Source: Pholiota molesta (taxonomy: Eukaryota > Basidiomycota > Agaricomycetes > Agaricales > Strophariaceae). Taken from it: a stretch of 64,000 nucleotides of DNA. The notes under the pieces are model-generated. The model made no database searches, had not been told where the DNA came from, and worked only from the letters and a program-made list of their open reading frames with translations. The position numbers were made by a program, and so were the translations under genes. Numbering within the stretch: position 1 is the stretch's first letter; every line of letters starts with the position of its first letter. Of this stretch, positions 34,319-45,939 are shown in pieces. The DNA lies in assembly GCA_014925825.1 (NCBI GenBank), contig JACGCK010000004.1, forward strand, positions 1,178,001 to 1,242,000. The letters run 5' to 3'.

Positions 34319-36835
34319 ATGGTACATCCTGGAGCATTCCAAGGATCAAGAAAAGAGTTCCTAGTGGGTGAAAAGGCAGCGTATCAAGCAGGCGTGGATG
34401 GAGGATACGCAGCCGATGCGCTAGCTCTTGTTCAGCGCCGTTACTTCAAGCGATATCCCATTGACTTACCACACGATCAAGAGCCAGAGCCGGAGGCACT
34501 CGCATCCGTCGACTACGATGCTCCTGATATCGAAGAAGAAGTGCCGGACGAGACACAGCTGGGATCTGAGCAGTATGCTGCGGCAATGTTGACGGTCGAG
34601 GAGCGGCGCAAAGCAGTCGTATTCCGGAAGGCAGTAAGTCATGACCAAGTGACATCAGGTGACGTTTGTTTGCTGAACGGTGTCAACAGCAGATCAAACG
34701 GTGGCTAGAGTATCAACACATGAAGGACTGCGACATGGACCCCAAGGATTCAGGCGCTCATAATCCATATCGTATTCTGCTTCACAAACTTACCGGCACT
34801 ACAATACACTGCCCCCGTCGTCGATCAGCCGTTAACGTCTGGCGGAAAACTCAGCGCGCCATCATCGAAGAAGAGGTGAAGATAAGAGCGAAAAGGTTTG
34901 GAACCAAGTTCGCCGGTATGGCAGCACTGAGGGACAAGGTCGCCAAGGAGCTTTATGCTCGGTTACCTTCCGATGAGAAAGCAGAATGGGAGGTACGGTC
35001 GAGGGACGAGCATGCCGCAGCCATCAAGGCGTGGAAGGATGAAACGGAGGGGAGTCTATCAACGGATCCAGAGGATCGCCAAAGGTACACCCGTTATATT
35101 TCCTATTCTCTGATGTACGTACTTACCCCTTCCTAGATGTATATACGGCCTGGTCAAGTTTATGCAGCCAATTTTGGATCTTGTCTGTGAAGCAACTGGA
35201 TGGAGCGCTACGCTTATGACCGGAGGACCAGAGCCTGCACATGGGGGCCGTTTAAATGTTATAAGGTTTGTTTTCTAACTATTCTCCATTCTGCTTTAAG
35301 TTACTCAGCCACTATATTCCAGCATCCACTCAGGTACTACTTCAGGCGATGTCAAGATGAATTTTGGTCGCGCGGAGCGACTGCGCTACAAGAATGTTGT
35401 TGTACCTATTTACGGGCAATTCCTGCAAAAATGCTACTGTAAGTTCGATTTCTTCGACCTTACATGGCTGTTTGACTCAATATATTGCACTGCAGCCTTA
35501 GAGGAATGTCGAGCGCGTGCATTACCGGTGATGGAAGGCTTTGAAGGAATGGAATCCATGGACCTTGAGGCGGACGGTGTCGATTTTGACACTGTTAAAA
35601 TCAACACCCCGACAGAATCTCTATCTGGTCCTCCTACCATCCCCGCTGCCTCTTCAGCCGCAGCACATGCTGCATCCACGAATCCCGAGCCTAATCCTCG
35701 AAATTCATCTAGTTCTCAGCCCTCTCGCGCTCCTTCTCGTGGACCGAGCCCCGTGTTATCTCATTCCGGGCCTCTCTCTCGTTCGTGCTCTCGTTTGCGT
35801 ACTCCCTCGCGTTCTCCTTCTCAAGGACCAAGCCTTGCGCCGTCTCCTCGGCATTCTCCTGTCCAGGATCCTCCGACGCCCGCCTCGATTACTTCCATAT
35901 TGAATGAAATTGTACCCCCCTCTCCTGCTGCCCAGCCTCCCCATGCAACTCAAAGCATTGCATTGCCCCCAACGATTCCTACCTCTGCTAATGCGTCCAA
36001 TACCCGAGGCCAGAAGAGGCAGGCCGATGCTGCTACTGCCAGCGCTCCTATGCCCAAACGAACCCGCGCTCCCCAGGGTGCTTCCTATTCCGCTTCGTTG
36101 CCGATTTCCGCTTCAATTACGACCAATGGCGCTGCGAACCATCCCTCCATCACTGAAGGCAGGCGTGGTACTCGGGGTGCTCGACATTCCACTGCTCTTG
36201 AAGCATCGTCACTTCCGCCTGGCAGCGGCACTCCTCCTTCGACTCGAGTAACTCGCAGTACACATGTGACGGCAAGGGGGGCTCCCATCGTCCCCAGCCG
36301 CGTGGAGCCAGTTTCAACCCCCAAGCTCGAAGCTGCCCCCGATGCACCGGTTTGGTTTTCCAATGCGCTGGCAATGCTGCAGTGTGACGATCCTAATCTT
36401 GGAGATTCGTGGAACAAGCTCATTAGGCTGTGGGTGGCCTTTGAAATCAAGGAGAGCTATGGACGTGATTTGGTGGGGAAGCTCAAAGCAAAGGATCGGC
36501 CCACTGTCCTGAAAGATTGGATCCAACGCGCGCGGTCGGCAACCTGGCGTTCTGTAATATCGAATGTCGCAGAGATCGAGGACGCCTTCAGCAACTGGTG
36601 GACTTCATTGCAGCCCGAATGGCGGGTAGAGGACGGCGGCCAGCTCGATATGCTGAAGAAGGACGGCGATTGGGAACCATTGAGACAGCCGGGCGTCAAC
36701 GGTCTTCTTACCGTCGTAGCTGGTCTTTTCTTTTGGGGATTGGGTGCCCATGCTGATCCTGCTTCTAGGGCAGCGTGGGTGTCCTTTATTAATGATTGCA
36801 GCGTCGTTTTCAATGGGCTTCTAGCCACGCATTAA
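34319..36835 (+). CDS. KDZ-associated partner protein of Z1, unknown function
   Basis: Exons begin 34319-34633 and 34690-35083, with further introns near 35084, 35264 and 35441. The last exon runs to the TAA at 36835. An N-terminal helical region is followed by the motif IKRWLEYQHMKD, then a conserved central domain (EATGWSATLMTGGPEP, VVPIYGQFL), a long Ser/Pro-rich linker, and a C-terminal domain rich in Trp (FSNWWTSLQPEWR, GLFFWGLG). The same three regions in the same order occur in the Z2 gene at 41749-44326, so they are real conserved domains. I cannot assign a function; the WF/WL-N motif after a helical region may be a DNA- or protein-binding element. Confidence 0.72.
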
Positions 36836-37112
36836 TTGATACATCACTATCCTATCTGTCCTATATTGTGTGTTGTGCTGAATATAATATTCCCTGATTT
36901 GTGAAGCAAGCAAGGTCACCCGACGCCGCCGACGCCGCCCTACAGCGAGCGCGGCACCCGAGTATCGCTTTTGGTGATGTTTGCATATGTTAGATAGCGC
37001 CCCCCGCGGCGGCACCGGTCGCAATAATAAGTGCGTCATCCAATACCAATAATAGATTTAGATTGATTGATCCCGAACCGTCACGGTCGCAACAATAAGT
37101 GCGTCATCTGAT
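36836..37112. other. Subterminal region of Z1
   Basis: Short repeats of GTGCGTCATCTGATGCCAATAA type occur here (near 37030 and 37100) and again at 39570-39640, next to the copy of this end at 39640-40087. They could be transposase-binding sites. Confidence 0.45.
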
Positions 37113-37596
37113 GCCAATAATAGAATTAATTTTATTGACCCCGAACGTCATCCATAAGCCCCCCACCGAATCCACCCCTTCCCGCCCTCCCATAGGCGCG
37201 CAAAGGGGTGCATTAGGTGTGTATATTATTTATATACACACCGCCTTTTTTTCCCGCTCCAAAACGCCCCCGACGCCGCCCTACAGCGAGCGCGGCCCCC
37301 CGAGCATCAAATCCTGCGTTGTTTACGTGTGTTAGGCTGCAGCCCCAAGCGCGCACCCCGCCCCCGCCCCCAGCCACAGCGCCCCACCCATCCGCGCCCA
37401 CCCCGCCACCCCCCACGGCAATCTCGGCACTAAACGAGACCACCCGCTCACCCACATGTGACCTACAGCCCCTCCCGCCTCCCCCTACAGTCCCAGCCAA
37501 TCATGTGCCTCTAAACACCCTCTGGATAACTACCGGTGGTGATCAATGAAGGCCAATGGGTAACTACCACTAGCTGATATATGAAAGTAGCGTCTA
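37113..37596. repeat. Right terminal inverted repeat of Z1
   Basis: It is the near-identical reverse complement of 24349-24832, ending TAGCGTCTA. Confidence 0.82.
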
Positions 37597-37990
37597 CAGG
37601 TGGACGGCTGGTAGAAGGAGGGCGGCTGGTGGTGGCGTGACCGTCGATGGCGGCCCCAAACCTACGAGGCGGCCCACATCCCTCGTTGGAGGGGAAGGGC
37701 GCACGGCGGAAAGAGGGGGGCCGTGGTGATATCATTGGGGGCGTTCGCGCACCCGCGGTATCAGGCAAGAGAGCCGGCCCACATCCCTCGTTGGAGGGGA
37801 AGGGCACACGGCCATGCGAGGCGGTGGAGAGGGAAGAACGGCGGAGGGTGGAGGGCGGCGGAGGGGGACGAGGATGTGGTTGGAGAGAGAAATCAACTAT
37901 GTTCAACATGGTTGATCGCGGTGCCCGGGGATTTCCGTGACGCACCCGATTGGCTCGGACTCCCGGCCCGGCCTCTTCCAACTTGCTGGG
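37597..37990. repeat. Left inverted arm of element X, inner part
   Basis: It continues the X arm interrupted by Z1 and mirrors about 51000-51600. The arm includes two copies of a hairpin-forming motif (ACATCCCTCGTTGGAGGGGA at 37677 and 37783) and, at its inner edge, TTCAACATGGTTGATC, which pairs with 51060-51095. Confidence 0.65.
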
Positions 37991-38690
37991 CGTCGTCTAC
38001 GGCGTCTCAGACGACGTCAGATTAGAATGTACGTGTAAACTAAGTATCTAGAAGTCGTTTAGAATCAATTTAATGGTCATTAAGATAGCTCCGGTCGATA
38101 TATGTGAAGCTAAATGACACAATACTTACATTGTTCACTTTGAGACAAGATGAGGTTCATAAATTCAGTACATAGTTGGGCAATCTTTCGTAGATTGCGT
38201 GTATGGATTCATAAAATTCATAAAAATTGTTGGAAACCGTTCTTTATGTTGTCTATCATTTAATTACACAGTTTTTAGCCATGTTACTACTGTAAATCTG
38301 TCCCAACAAACCAATCTTCATTCGAAGGTGTAAGTACGGAAATCACCACGCAAGTGTAAAAGTAGTAAAAAACTATGTTTTGACGCCCAATTTTCAGCTA
38401 GTTCACTCTTTAATTGTAATAATATTTAACATATACTATTTTACAAGTTTCTAAAAGGCTCTAGAGCACTACAGACAAACTACAGACGACATATACGACG
38501 TTCTTGACGATGGCGAAACGACCGGCAAACACATTGCCGGTCGTTTAAACTCCGCTTTGAAACGAAATCAACCAACATTTGGTTGATTTCACCTCTCTCC
38601 TCAAGGCCTCTCACCATCGCCGCCGCCGTCATCTCTCTTGATGCCGCGGATGCACGAGTGCCCCAACCACCGCCGTGTGCCAGCCCCCGC
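37991..38690. other. AT-rich stretch inside X
   Basis: No gene was recognised. It separates the X arm from a further minisatellite block. Confidence 0.3.
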
Positions 38691-38749
38691 CGTGCACCCC
38701 TCCCCTCCAATGAGGGATGTGGGCCGGTCCCGGGGTTGACAACCTCCCA

Positions 38750-39245
38750 CAGCTCGCGATGACGATGGCCAATAACGACGACGTGCAGCGAGCACGGCGG
38801 ACGGGCAGCGAACGACAGCCAGCGAGGACGAAACATGGCCAGCGAGGACGAGCGACAGCCAGCAGGCAAGAACCACGGCCCACGAGGACGACGGATGGCC
38901 AGCGATGACGAAAGGCGGCTAGCGAGGACGGACGACGGCTAGCAAACACGCCGGATGACCCGCGAGCACGATCGATGGCCAGCGAACACGAACGGCGGCC
39001 AGCGAGCTTGAACGGCGGCCAGCGAGCACGGACGACGGCCAGCGAGCATGAAGCACGGCAAGCGAGGACGACGGACTGCCAGCGAGCACGGACGAAAGCC
39101 AGCGAGCACGCCGGCTAGCGAGCACGACGGCCAGCGAGCATGAACGAGGGCTAGCGAGCATGCCGGCTAGCGAGCACGACGGCCAGCGAGCACGACGGAG
39201 GACCCGCGAGCACGAATGGCGGCCACCGAGCACAACGGACGGCCA
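38750..39245 (+). repeat. Minisatellite (GCGAGCACG-type units)
   Basis: Degenerate tandem units of 16-21 bp such as GCGAGCACGACGGCCA run through this stretch in direct orientation. Confidence 0.8.
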
Positions 39246-39339
39246 GTGACGGATAGACAGGTTTATGGGATACGGGTGCGAGCGATGCGCGGTGAAGGGG
39301 GTGAGGTCGGCAGGGGCACGGGAGCAGGGCGCAAGCAAT

Positions 39340-39341
<2 letters not shown>

Positions 39342-39381
<40 letters not shown>
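39342..39381 (+). repeat. 40-base poly-C tract
   Basis: An uninterrupted run of C is flanked on both sides by CAATTG. The opposite strand is poly-G, able to form a quadruplex; the length is probably variable or hard to sequence. Confidence 0.95.
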
Positions 39382-39384
<3 letters not shown>

Positions 39385-40087
39385 TGCTCGCCCCGTCCTA
39401 TTATTGTAGTCAATGTATTTAATGTAATCTTTATAATATTTTTTTCCTACCCAAAAATGCGCCTGACGCCGCCCGACGCCACCCTAGGGCCTACAGCGCG
39501 CGGCACCCGAGTATCGCGCGTGGCACCCGCGCATCATGCTGGGCGATCGCCGGCAACCGGTCCCAATACCCAGTGCGTCATCCGAAGACAATAATAGATT
39601 AGTGCGTCATCTGATGCCAATAATAGCAATAGTGGTAATTGATCCCGAACGTCATCCATAAGCCCCCCTCCGAATCCACCCCTTCCCACCCTCCCCTCGG
39701 CGCGCAAACAGTGGCATTAGGTGCGTATATTATTTATATACATACCGCCTTTTTTTCCCGCTCAAAAACGCCCCCGACGCCGCCCTACAGCGAGCGCGGC
39801 CCCCCGAGCATCAATTCCTGCGTTGTTTATGTGTGTTAGGCTGCAGCCCCGAGCGCGCGCCCCGCCACGGCGCCCTACCTATCCGTACCCATCCCGCCAC
39901 CCCCCACGGCATCCTCGGCACTAAATGGCATCACCCGCTCACCCACATGTGACCTACAGCCCCTCCCGCCTCCCCCTACAGCACCAGCCAATCCCGTCGC
40001 TCAAAAACCCCTCTAGGTAACTCCTGGTGAGGGTTTATCACTGCTACTAGGTAACTACCAGGGTTTCATATAGAAATCTAGCGTCTA

Positions 40088-40630
40088 TGGCTGGAATGAG
40101 GTTGTGTCGGGTGCTTCGCGAGGCGACGGCGGAAGCGACTGTGGCGGGTGGAGTGGTGGAGTTGAGTACTGCGACGGCTCGAACGGTTCAGGCGACGGGG
40201 GTAATTCGACTTCACGGGGCGATGGGAGAGGCGAGAGGAGGTTGGAGAGCGGAGTGAGCAGCGAGTCATTTGATGAAGGGATCGGAACGTCTTCCGGCTG
40301 AAAGAGCGGCGATCCGGTGACTGGTGGGAGGTTGTTGTGACGCGCCTGCGGTGATGGAACTCTTTCCTCAAAGATCGACGAATCAGTGAGGTCATTTGGG
40401 TTCTGGAAGTTCGCGACGAGCTCTTCTCAGAGAGTAGCGATGCAAAGGGAGCGACGGATAGATGGCTCTATGGCGACGAGTCCATTAGAGGTTTATGCGA
40501 CGGCTTTGAATGGGTTTGGGGTTGCGTTCCACACGAGGTCAAAGAGGAAGCTGTTGCCAAATTGGCCGTAGCTAAGGTCGATAAGTGCGTTCCAATAGCC
40601 TTCGCGTTCGTCGAGGCGACGGCGCACTAG
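40088..40630. other. Sequence between the extra element end and Z2
   Basis: A GC-rich stretch with frequent GCGACG words. No gene or repeat partner was found. Confidence 0.3.
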
Positions 40631-41510
40631 TACCTACCATTCAATATAAAATAACTACGGCTAAGTCCAGGCCACTTGACGTGATAGTAGCCGTGGGTTT
40701 AAAAACTGAAATCCTAACGGCTAAACGAAATCTTCCATGGCTGGCTATATAATTGGCTTTCATTCATTGCCGTGTACGCTGTCATTAAGTCGTACGCTTT
40801 CAATACTTGCCATCCATGTTATCATTGCTTGCTATTTACGATTTCAATGAACGTCAGAGGCGATTTCATTGATTTGAACGCTGGCTTTCATTATTCAACA
40901 CACTCGCTTTCATTTCTTACCGACCTTTACTTTCAATACTACTCGACTGCAAAATCATTAGACTCGCGATATAATTTCATTGCGTCTCGCATTCATTTTC
41001 ATTATTTGCCGCGCCCGATTTCAATATATTCCCAGTGCGCTTTCAATATACGGTATGAGCGCTTTCATTACCTCTCGTATTTATTTTCATTATTCATCGC
41101 GCTCATTTTCAATAGATACCAGGTGCGCTTTCAATCCACGGTACAAGCGCTTTCATTCTTCCCGCGCATGCTCTCATTATCCGCCGCGCTCGATTTCAAT
41201 GGATTCTGGGTGCGCTTTCATTGCCTCTCGTATTTATTTTCATTATTCCTCGCGCTCGTTTTCAATAGATACCAGGTGCGCTTTCAATCCACGGTACGAG
41301 CGCTTTCATTCTTCTCGCATATGCTCTCATTATCGGCCGTGCTCGATTTCAATGGATTCCCAGTGCGATTTCAATAGATGGTATGAGCGCTTTCATTCCT
41401 TCCAGCACATTTTCATTATCCGTCGCCCCTGATCTCAATATATTCCGGGTGCGATTTCAATGTATGTATAGGCGCTTTCATTCATTCCGAGCACGCTTTC
41501 ATTATTCCCT
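40631..41510. repeat. Left inverted arm of Z2 with subterminal repeats
   Basis: Dozens of 22-26 bp units have the core CGCTTTCATT or GATTTCAAT. Neighbouring units form a larger period. The arm mirrors 49900-50906. The open frames here (for example 40980-41432) reflect repeat periodicity, not protein coding. Confidence 0.82.
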
Positions 41511-41748
41511 GAGGCATATCAGTTAGACGCGCTTTCATTTCCTCTCGTGTGCTTTCATTTTCACTCACACCGAGGACAATCTTATCAAAATCTTATCAAC
41601 GAATTATCAAGTGTCTCTCTATAGTACTCTAATTATCTAAAAATGTCGCACTTTACCATAGCGCGCTCTGCCATGCTGACTTGTCAAGTACGACGGCTGC
41701 TGTATAAATGTTGAGACATCCAAACAAGGCCACTACAAAGTAGTGAAC

Positions 41749-44326
41749 TCACCTCTTTGGCTTCCGACCCCCTGCTTCTCCGCTGATTTGGTCATGCCTG
41801 CGCTTGTTGGACACGGAAGCGAGTTGTTCATTGGGCTGCTCATTCATCTGCTGGAGGACCCAAGAAAGATCGTTGATGACGATCCAGGCGTCTGATAAGC
41901 TGTTGTCGTTGTCAGCCGCCTGGCGGAGCCACCACGAAAGTCCGATGACAATGATGTAGATTCCTGCAGTTCCTCCTTTCCTTAGCATTTGCCAGGTTTC
42001 TTCTGCATGTAAATCCTTCGAAAGGCTGCAGCCATCGCCTTGAATTCTCCACTGCGGCTGCATCGCGACCCACCATTTCTGGAAACCGGAACCGTAGGAA
42101 GCGAGTGAGATGGTCGGAATGATATCTTTCTTCTTGCTCTTAATCCATGCTGCGAGTTCGTCCGGACGGGATGTGGTGGGTAGTTTCTGGTGCAACCATG
42201 CGGTCAGTAGCTATAATTAAACACGAAGAGAAAAAATACATTACCCCGTTAGGTGGACCCGACCTTTCAAATGCAAAGAATTTTTCAAGGAGTTGCTGCC
42301 ACTGGGTATCGGACGAGACTTCGCGCAGATAGACTGCTCTCTGACCGAGCCAGTCTGGAAGGTCTTCTTCTGTGCTGGTTGTCGTAGTGGTCGCGGCCGC
42401 GTTGATATTTTCGTCCTCCATCATCGTGTCATCGTTGCTCTTATCATGGGACCCAGGCTGTGTATCTGCTTCAGGCGCATCGGCATGTTTATTTTTATCC
42501 ACACCGATGGATTGAGGTTGTGTTTGAGTGGTGCTGTCCTGGATAACGGAATTGGGGCCGTCGATGGCTGGCGTCGTCGAACTCTGCTGCAGATTATTCT
42601 CTAAAACTATGTATTAGCTATCTCGGAGCGAAAGTTGAGGAGGAATAAAGCTTACGCGGAGTACCCGGAGAATCAGTGTCATCTCCGCCAGACGGCTTAT
42701 CAGCGATCTGTTGAGCACTGACAGCCTCTGATGAACTGTTCTGTTGAGCACTGACAGTCTCTGATGAACTGTAGCGATGCCGTTGAGTTTGTGGCCACGA
42801 CATGATCATGGGGTCAACGACCAACCTTTTCAACCTTGCTGACTCTCTTCTACCCCCTTGTTCTCCCTCGTCCTTCTTGTTCTTGGACCTCGGCTTTCTC
42901 AGTTTCTTCGCGACTGGTTCAATGGTGTCGATGGGATAGGAAGCTTTCACTTCGGCGAGTTTGACTTGCAGGTACGCCATGTTCTGTTCTTTTCGAAGCT
43001 CGTATTCACTCTTTCCAGCTTTCTGAACCTTCGGTGCCGGCAAGACCTCTCCTCCACTATCTCCTTCACCATCATTTCCTACATTATCCTCGTCATCGTC
43101 ATCATTGCCTTCGTGCTCATCACCACCGTTGTCGTCGCCACCATTTCCTTCACCGTAGCCCTTCATTCCCGTTTCTTCTTCATCGCTGCTTTCATCGTCG
43201 TCCGGGATCAGGTCTTCGGGTTTCGCAACAAGGGTTTGAGATGCAGACCCCGTCTTCTTCTCTAATCAACGGTGAGCAGCTTCACCTCGGATGACGGTTA
43301 TTATTACTCACTGAAACAGTCATTCAAGAAGTTGTCATACTGTTCGAGGATGTGCTCCTTGTACGCTGTGTTTCCGAGAAATTGGTTGAACTTCTTGCCG
43401 TCTTCGTTCTGCCCAACATGAACACTGATGACAATGGTAAGTTTTCTTGTTTCTTTATTCATGAGGTTCGAAGTACTTACGCATAGCTCATTAGCTGATC
43501 GCCATCCGGGGAGGGACCACCAACTATCATTGTGATATTCCATCCAGTTTGCTTGAGGACTGAATGTCCAATATTTGTCAATGTGCGTGGCAACGCCTGG
43601 ATTGCACTCGAATTAAGGTGAGTCATAGTGCGTTAATCAGAATAGTAATGCTCACTCCTCCATCTTTTCCTTTGCAGCTTCGTCGCCACCTAACGGGGTC
43701 GAGTTCTGTCTCTCAGCTTTGACAGCGAAACGCTTCTTCTCCGTACGCTCCTTCATTTCGGGGGTTTCGTTATCTAACTTTTCTTGCAAGAAATCCTGCA
43801 TGAATCTCATTCGTGTCTTGTTCGGCTTTTCTTCGGGGTGTGCAATTGCCCATGACACTTTGTATTCTTCGTAACCTTGGTCTATTAAGGGCTTCCAAGT
43901 GGGGTACATGATTGTCGAGTAAGCTTGCCACGGAAGAAGTACTCTTGGCTGTGCTTGCTGCAGGTTGAGGACTTTTTTGGACCCTTTCTTCTGACCGAGA
44001 CGGCGCTTATGATTGTTGAACCATACTTCGACACGCTTTTATGATTCACGTTAGCTGAAAATTCGAGGATGATGTTGGCAGTGACAACTAACGTTATTGT
44101 AGACGGTTTGCTTGGCCTGCGTCGCAGCGTTGACGTCTTCCGCTGCCGCAACTTCCTCTGGCGTTAACGGTATCATCGGCCATGCTTCGCAGAATTCTTC
44201 AATCGCTTTGTCATAAAAGCTTCTCATGGCTTTCTTGTTCTTCTTGGCCGCCACCTCCAAGAACGTCGTGAAGCGTGCCATAAACCAGGTTAGTTGAGCT
44301 TGTGTTGTCCATTTTTTGCGAGACAT
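41749..44326 (-). CDS. KDZ-associated partner protein of Z2, unknown function
   Basis: About seven exons, beginning 44093-44326 and 43656-44035. The order of regions matches the Z1 gene. An N-terminal helical region (MARFTTFLEVAAKKNKK) is followed by the motif VEVWFNNHKRRLGQKKG. Next come a central domain (KQTGWNITMIVGGPSPDG, NQFLGNTAYKEHILEQY), a very acidic Asp/Glu/Gly tract with basic stretches, and a C-terminal Trp-rich domain (FQKWWVAMQPQWRIQGDG, GLSWWLRQA). All exon joins checked keep phase. The last codons lie against a possible splice donor (AGGTGAGT), so the C-terminus could be slightly longer. It is head-to-head with the RNase-H1-N gene, as in Z1. Confidence 0.72.
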
Positions 44327-44535
44327 TTATCCAGTATTATGTGAAGCGTTGTCCGAGGATGTGCTCTTCTAGGGTTGGGGACTGAAATGTTCAGACTCGG
44401 AAGAATACCGTAGTCGAACCATTTTATGTAATTCTGACAAAACCCTTTAGCTCAAGCTCCGACATTCGAACCTTCTCGCAACCACAACATCACGCGTTCG
44501 CAATCTCCAAGCATCCGCACATACCACCCATTCAT

Positions 44536-45563
44536 AGTGAGTTTGAATTGTCTTCTTTGTAGGTCTCACTCATTCTTCGAAACTAGTGACTACAAAGATT
44601 TCACCTCCACCTCCGAGAGGTGGACGACCTCTACCTCGTACCCCTAATCGAGTTCGTCCATGCAGTATCTCGGTCCCCAACCAAGTGATCAGCGCTCCAC
44701 CGAACACTCCCGCCATCATACCCGTGATTGAGATTGAAGACAGTGACGACGAAGATATCAGGCTAGTCATCCGTGAAGCACAACACAAAACGGTCATTGA
44801 GGTTGAAGACAGTGACGACGAAGAGATCGGGCCAGTCATCCGGGAAGCACAACATGAAACGGTCGATGAGATGGCGGCCATGTTAGAACGTGTCAACATC
44901 CATAATGTGCGTTCCCGCCTCAAAAGTACACTTCTACTTTGATTACTGACTTTCTTCGAAGACCGCTCAATCAGATATATCCAATTCCGCAAACCTTTCG
45001 ATGCCCAGGACTAACAGGACCAAATCGCGTCGTTTCGATGATAATGTAGGTATTGCATTGATTTGCTCTTTTGACACATATTCCTAACACATCTCTCAGC
45101 ATGCTCCGCGGCACTTGATGTCTGCGACAGCAGTGCCTCGTGTCTCAGCGATTTCTGCCCCTCCACCCGCCTATGAGTCTATCCGCGACAATGCCCCGGT
45201 CCCGTCGTCTGAGTTCATGCAATTATCTGTCATCCCAGCTGCCGCATTGGGTGGGGTCCGATCTACGTCTATGCAGAAGGCCAAGTATTATGTTGTGACC
45301 ATTGGTAAATGCGCTGGAATATTCTACGATATATGGTAAGCTCGCCGCGTGAATACCTCCCGTCCAGATGTTGATCTTTTCTTGTTAGGGACAATGTCAG
45401 TGTCTTAACATTCGGTGTTTCTGGTAGCAGATACCGCGGTTGTAAGACTTACGGAGAAGCTCGCAGACGGTATGATTTGGCGAAGCAAAATAACGAGATT
45501 ATCATAGAAAGAAACCCGGGCAATGAAGCCATTTTCGGCCCTCGTACTACTGCAATCCAGTAG
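44536..45563 (+). CDS. RNase H1 N-terminal (viroplasmin-like) domain protein of Z2
   Basis: Exons 44587-44906, 44962-45045, 45100-45335 and 45389-45563 code for a protein of 271 residues. The start codon seems to be split by an intron: A at 44536, intron 44537-44586, TG at 44587-44588. The C-terminal domain reads KYYVVTIGKCAGIFYDIW ... FGVSGSRYRGCKTYGEARRRY, a textbook RNase-H1-N/viroplasmin fold of about 50 residues. It is more regular than its Z1 paralogue. Upstream lies a disordered region with an internal repeat (VIREAQH, twice; DSDDE, twice). No nuclease domain is present. It lies just upstream of the KDZ2 transposase on the same strand. Confidence 0.76.
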
Positions 45564-45939
45564 ATTAAAATTATGTAGACACCTGTTATTGCTGTCTTCC
45601 TGTTGAATATACTCTCGTTGCATGCCCTATTATTTTACTGCTTGAAAGGATGAAACTTCGATTTGAAACTTCGATTCAATGCTGCAAGGAATGGACTCAG
45701 AATTTCGCTTCTTAATTGACATTGGTACTTCCGCGAGGTGCGATTTCATGAATATTTTTCATGGATATCCAAACCTACACAGAGCCATCAATTTACTGTG
45801 TAGATACTGACATGGTATCGTTGGTTATTTGATTAACTCTGCAAATTGTCCACTGAAACAGAGAACTCACGATTGCGCATGAGTTGCGCATGAGTGCCAT
45901 CAAGATTGAAATTCTCATCATCTTGTACTTAACTCAGTC

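Larger units (their letters stand above)
24349..37596. mobile_element. Z1: 13.2 kb KDZ transposon carrying a TET/JBP gene
   Basis: Inverted ends of about 480 bp (24349-24832 and 37113-37596) both begin TAGACGCTA. They are nearly identical; the same 95-residue frame is present in each. Between them lie five genes: KDZ transposase, TET/JBP dioxygenase, a small charged protein, an RNase-H1-N-like protein and a partner protein. The element sits within the left arm of X, as shown by X-arm sequence on both sides. No clean target duplication is visible because the flanks are GGTGGAAGG-type repeats. Confidence 0.75.
38691..40087. repeat. Additional KDZ-type element end (minisatellite plus GC-rich block)
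   Basis: The order is one hairpin motif (38695), a minisatellite (38750-39245), a poly-C tract, and a GC-rich terminal block ending TAGCGTCTA at 40087. It has the orientation of a right end. Its outer 100 bases match the left X end (23129-23260) better than they match Z1. It is probably the surviving end of another related element. Confidence 0.6.

Noticed and set aside
40980..41432. Frames rich in Phe/His/Tyr in both Z2 arms
   Set aside because: They are produced by tandem CGCTTTCATT-type units; repeat-length changes would shift them freely.
44033..44090. Homeodomain reading of WFNNHKRR in the Z2 partner protein
   Set aside because: Only the WF-N motif is similar. The preceding helices do not have homeodomain length or spacing, and the Z1 paralogue reads RWLEYQHMKD at the same place.
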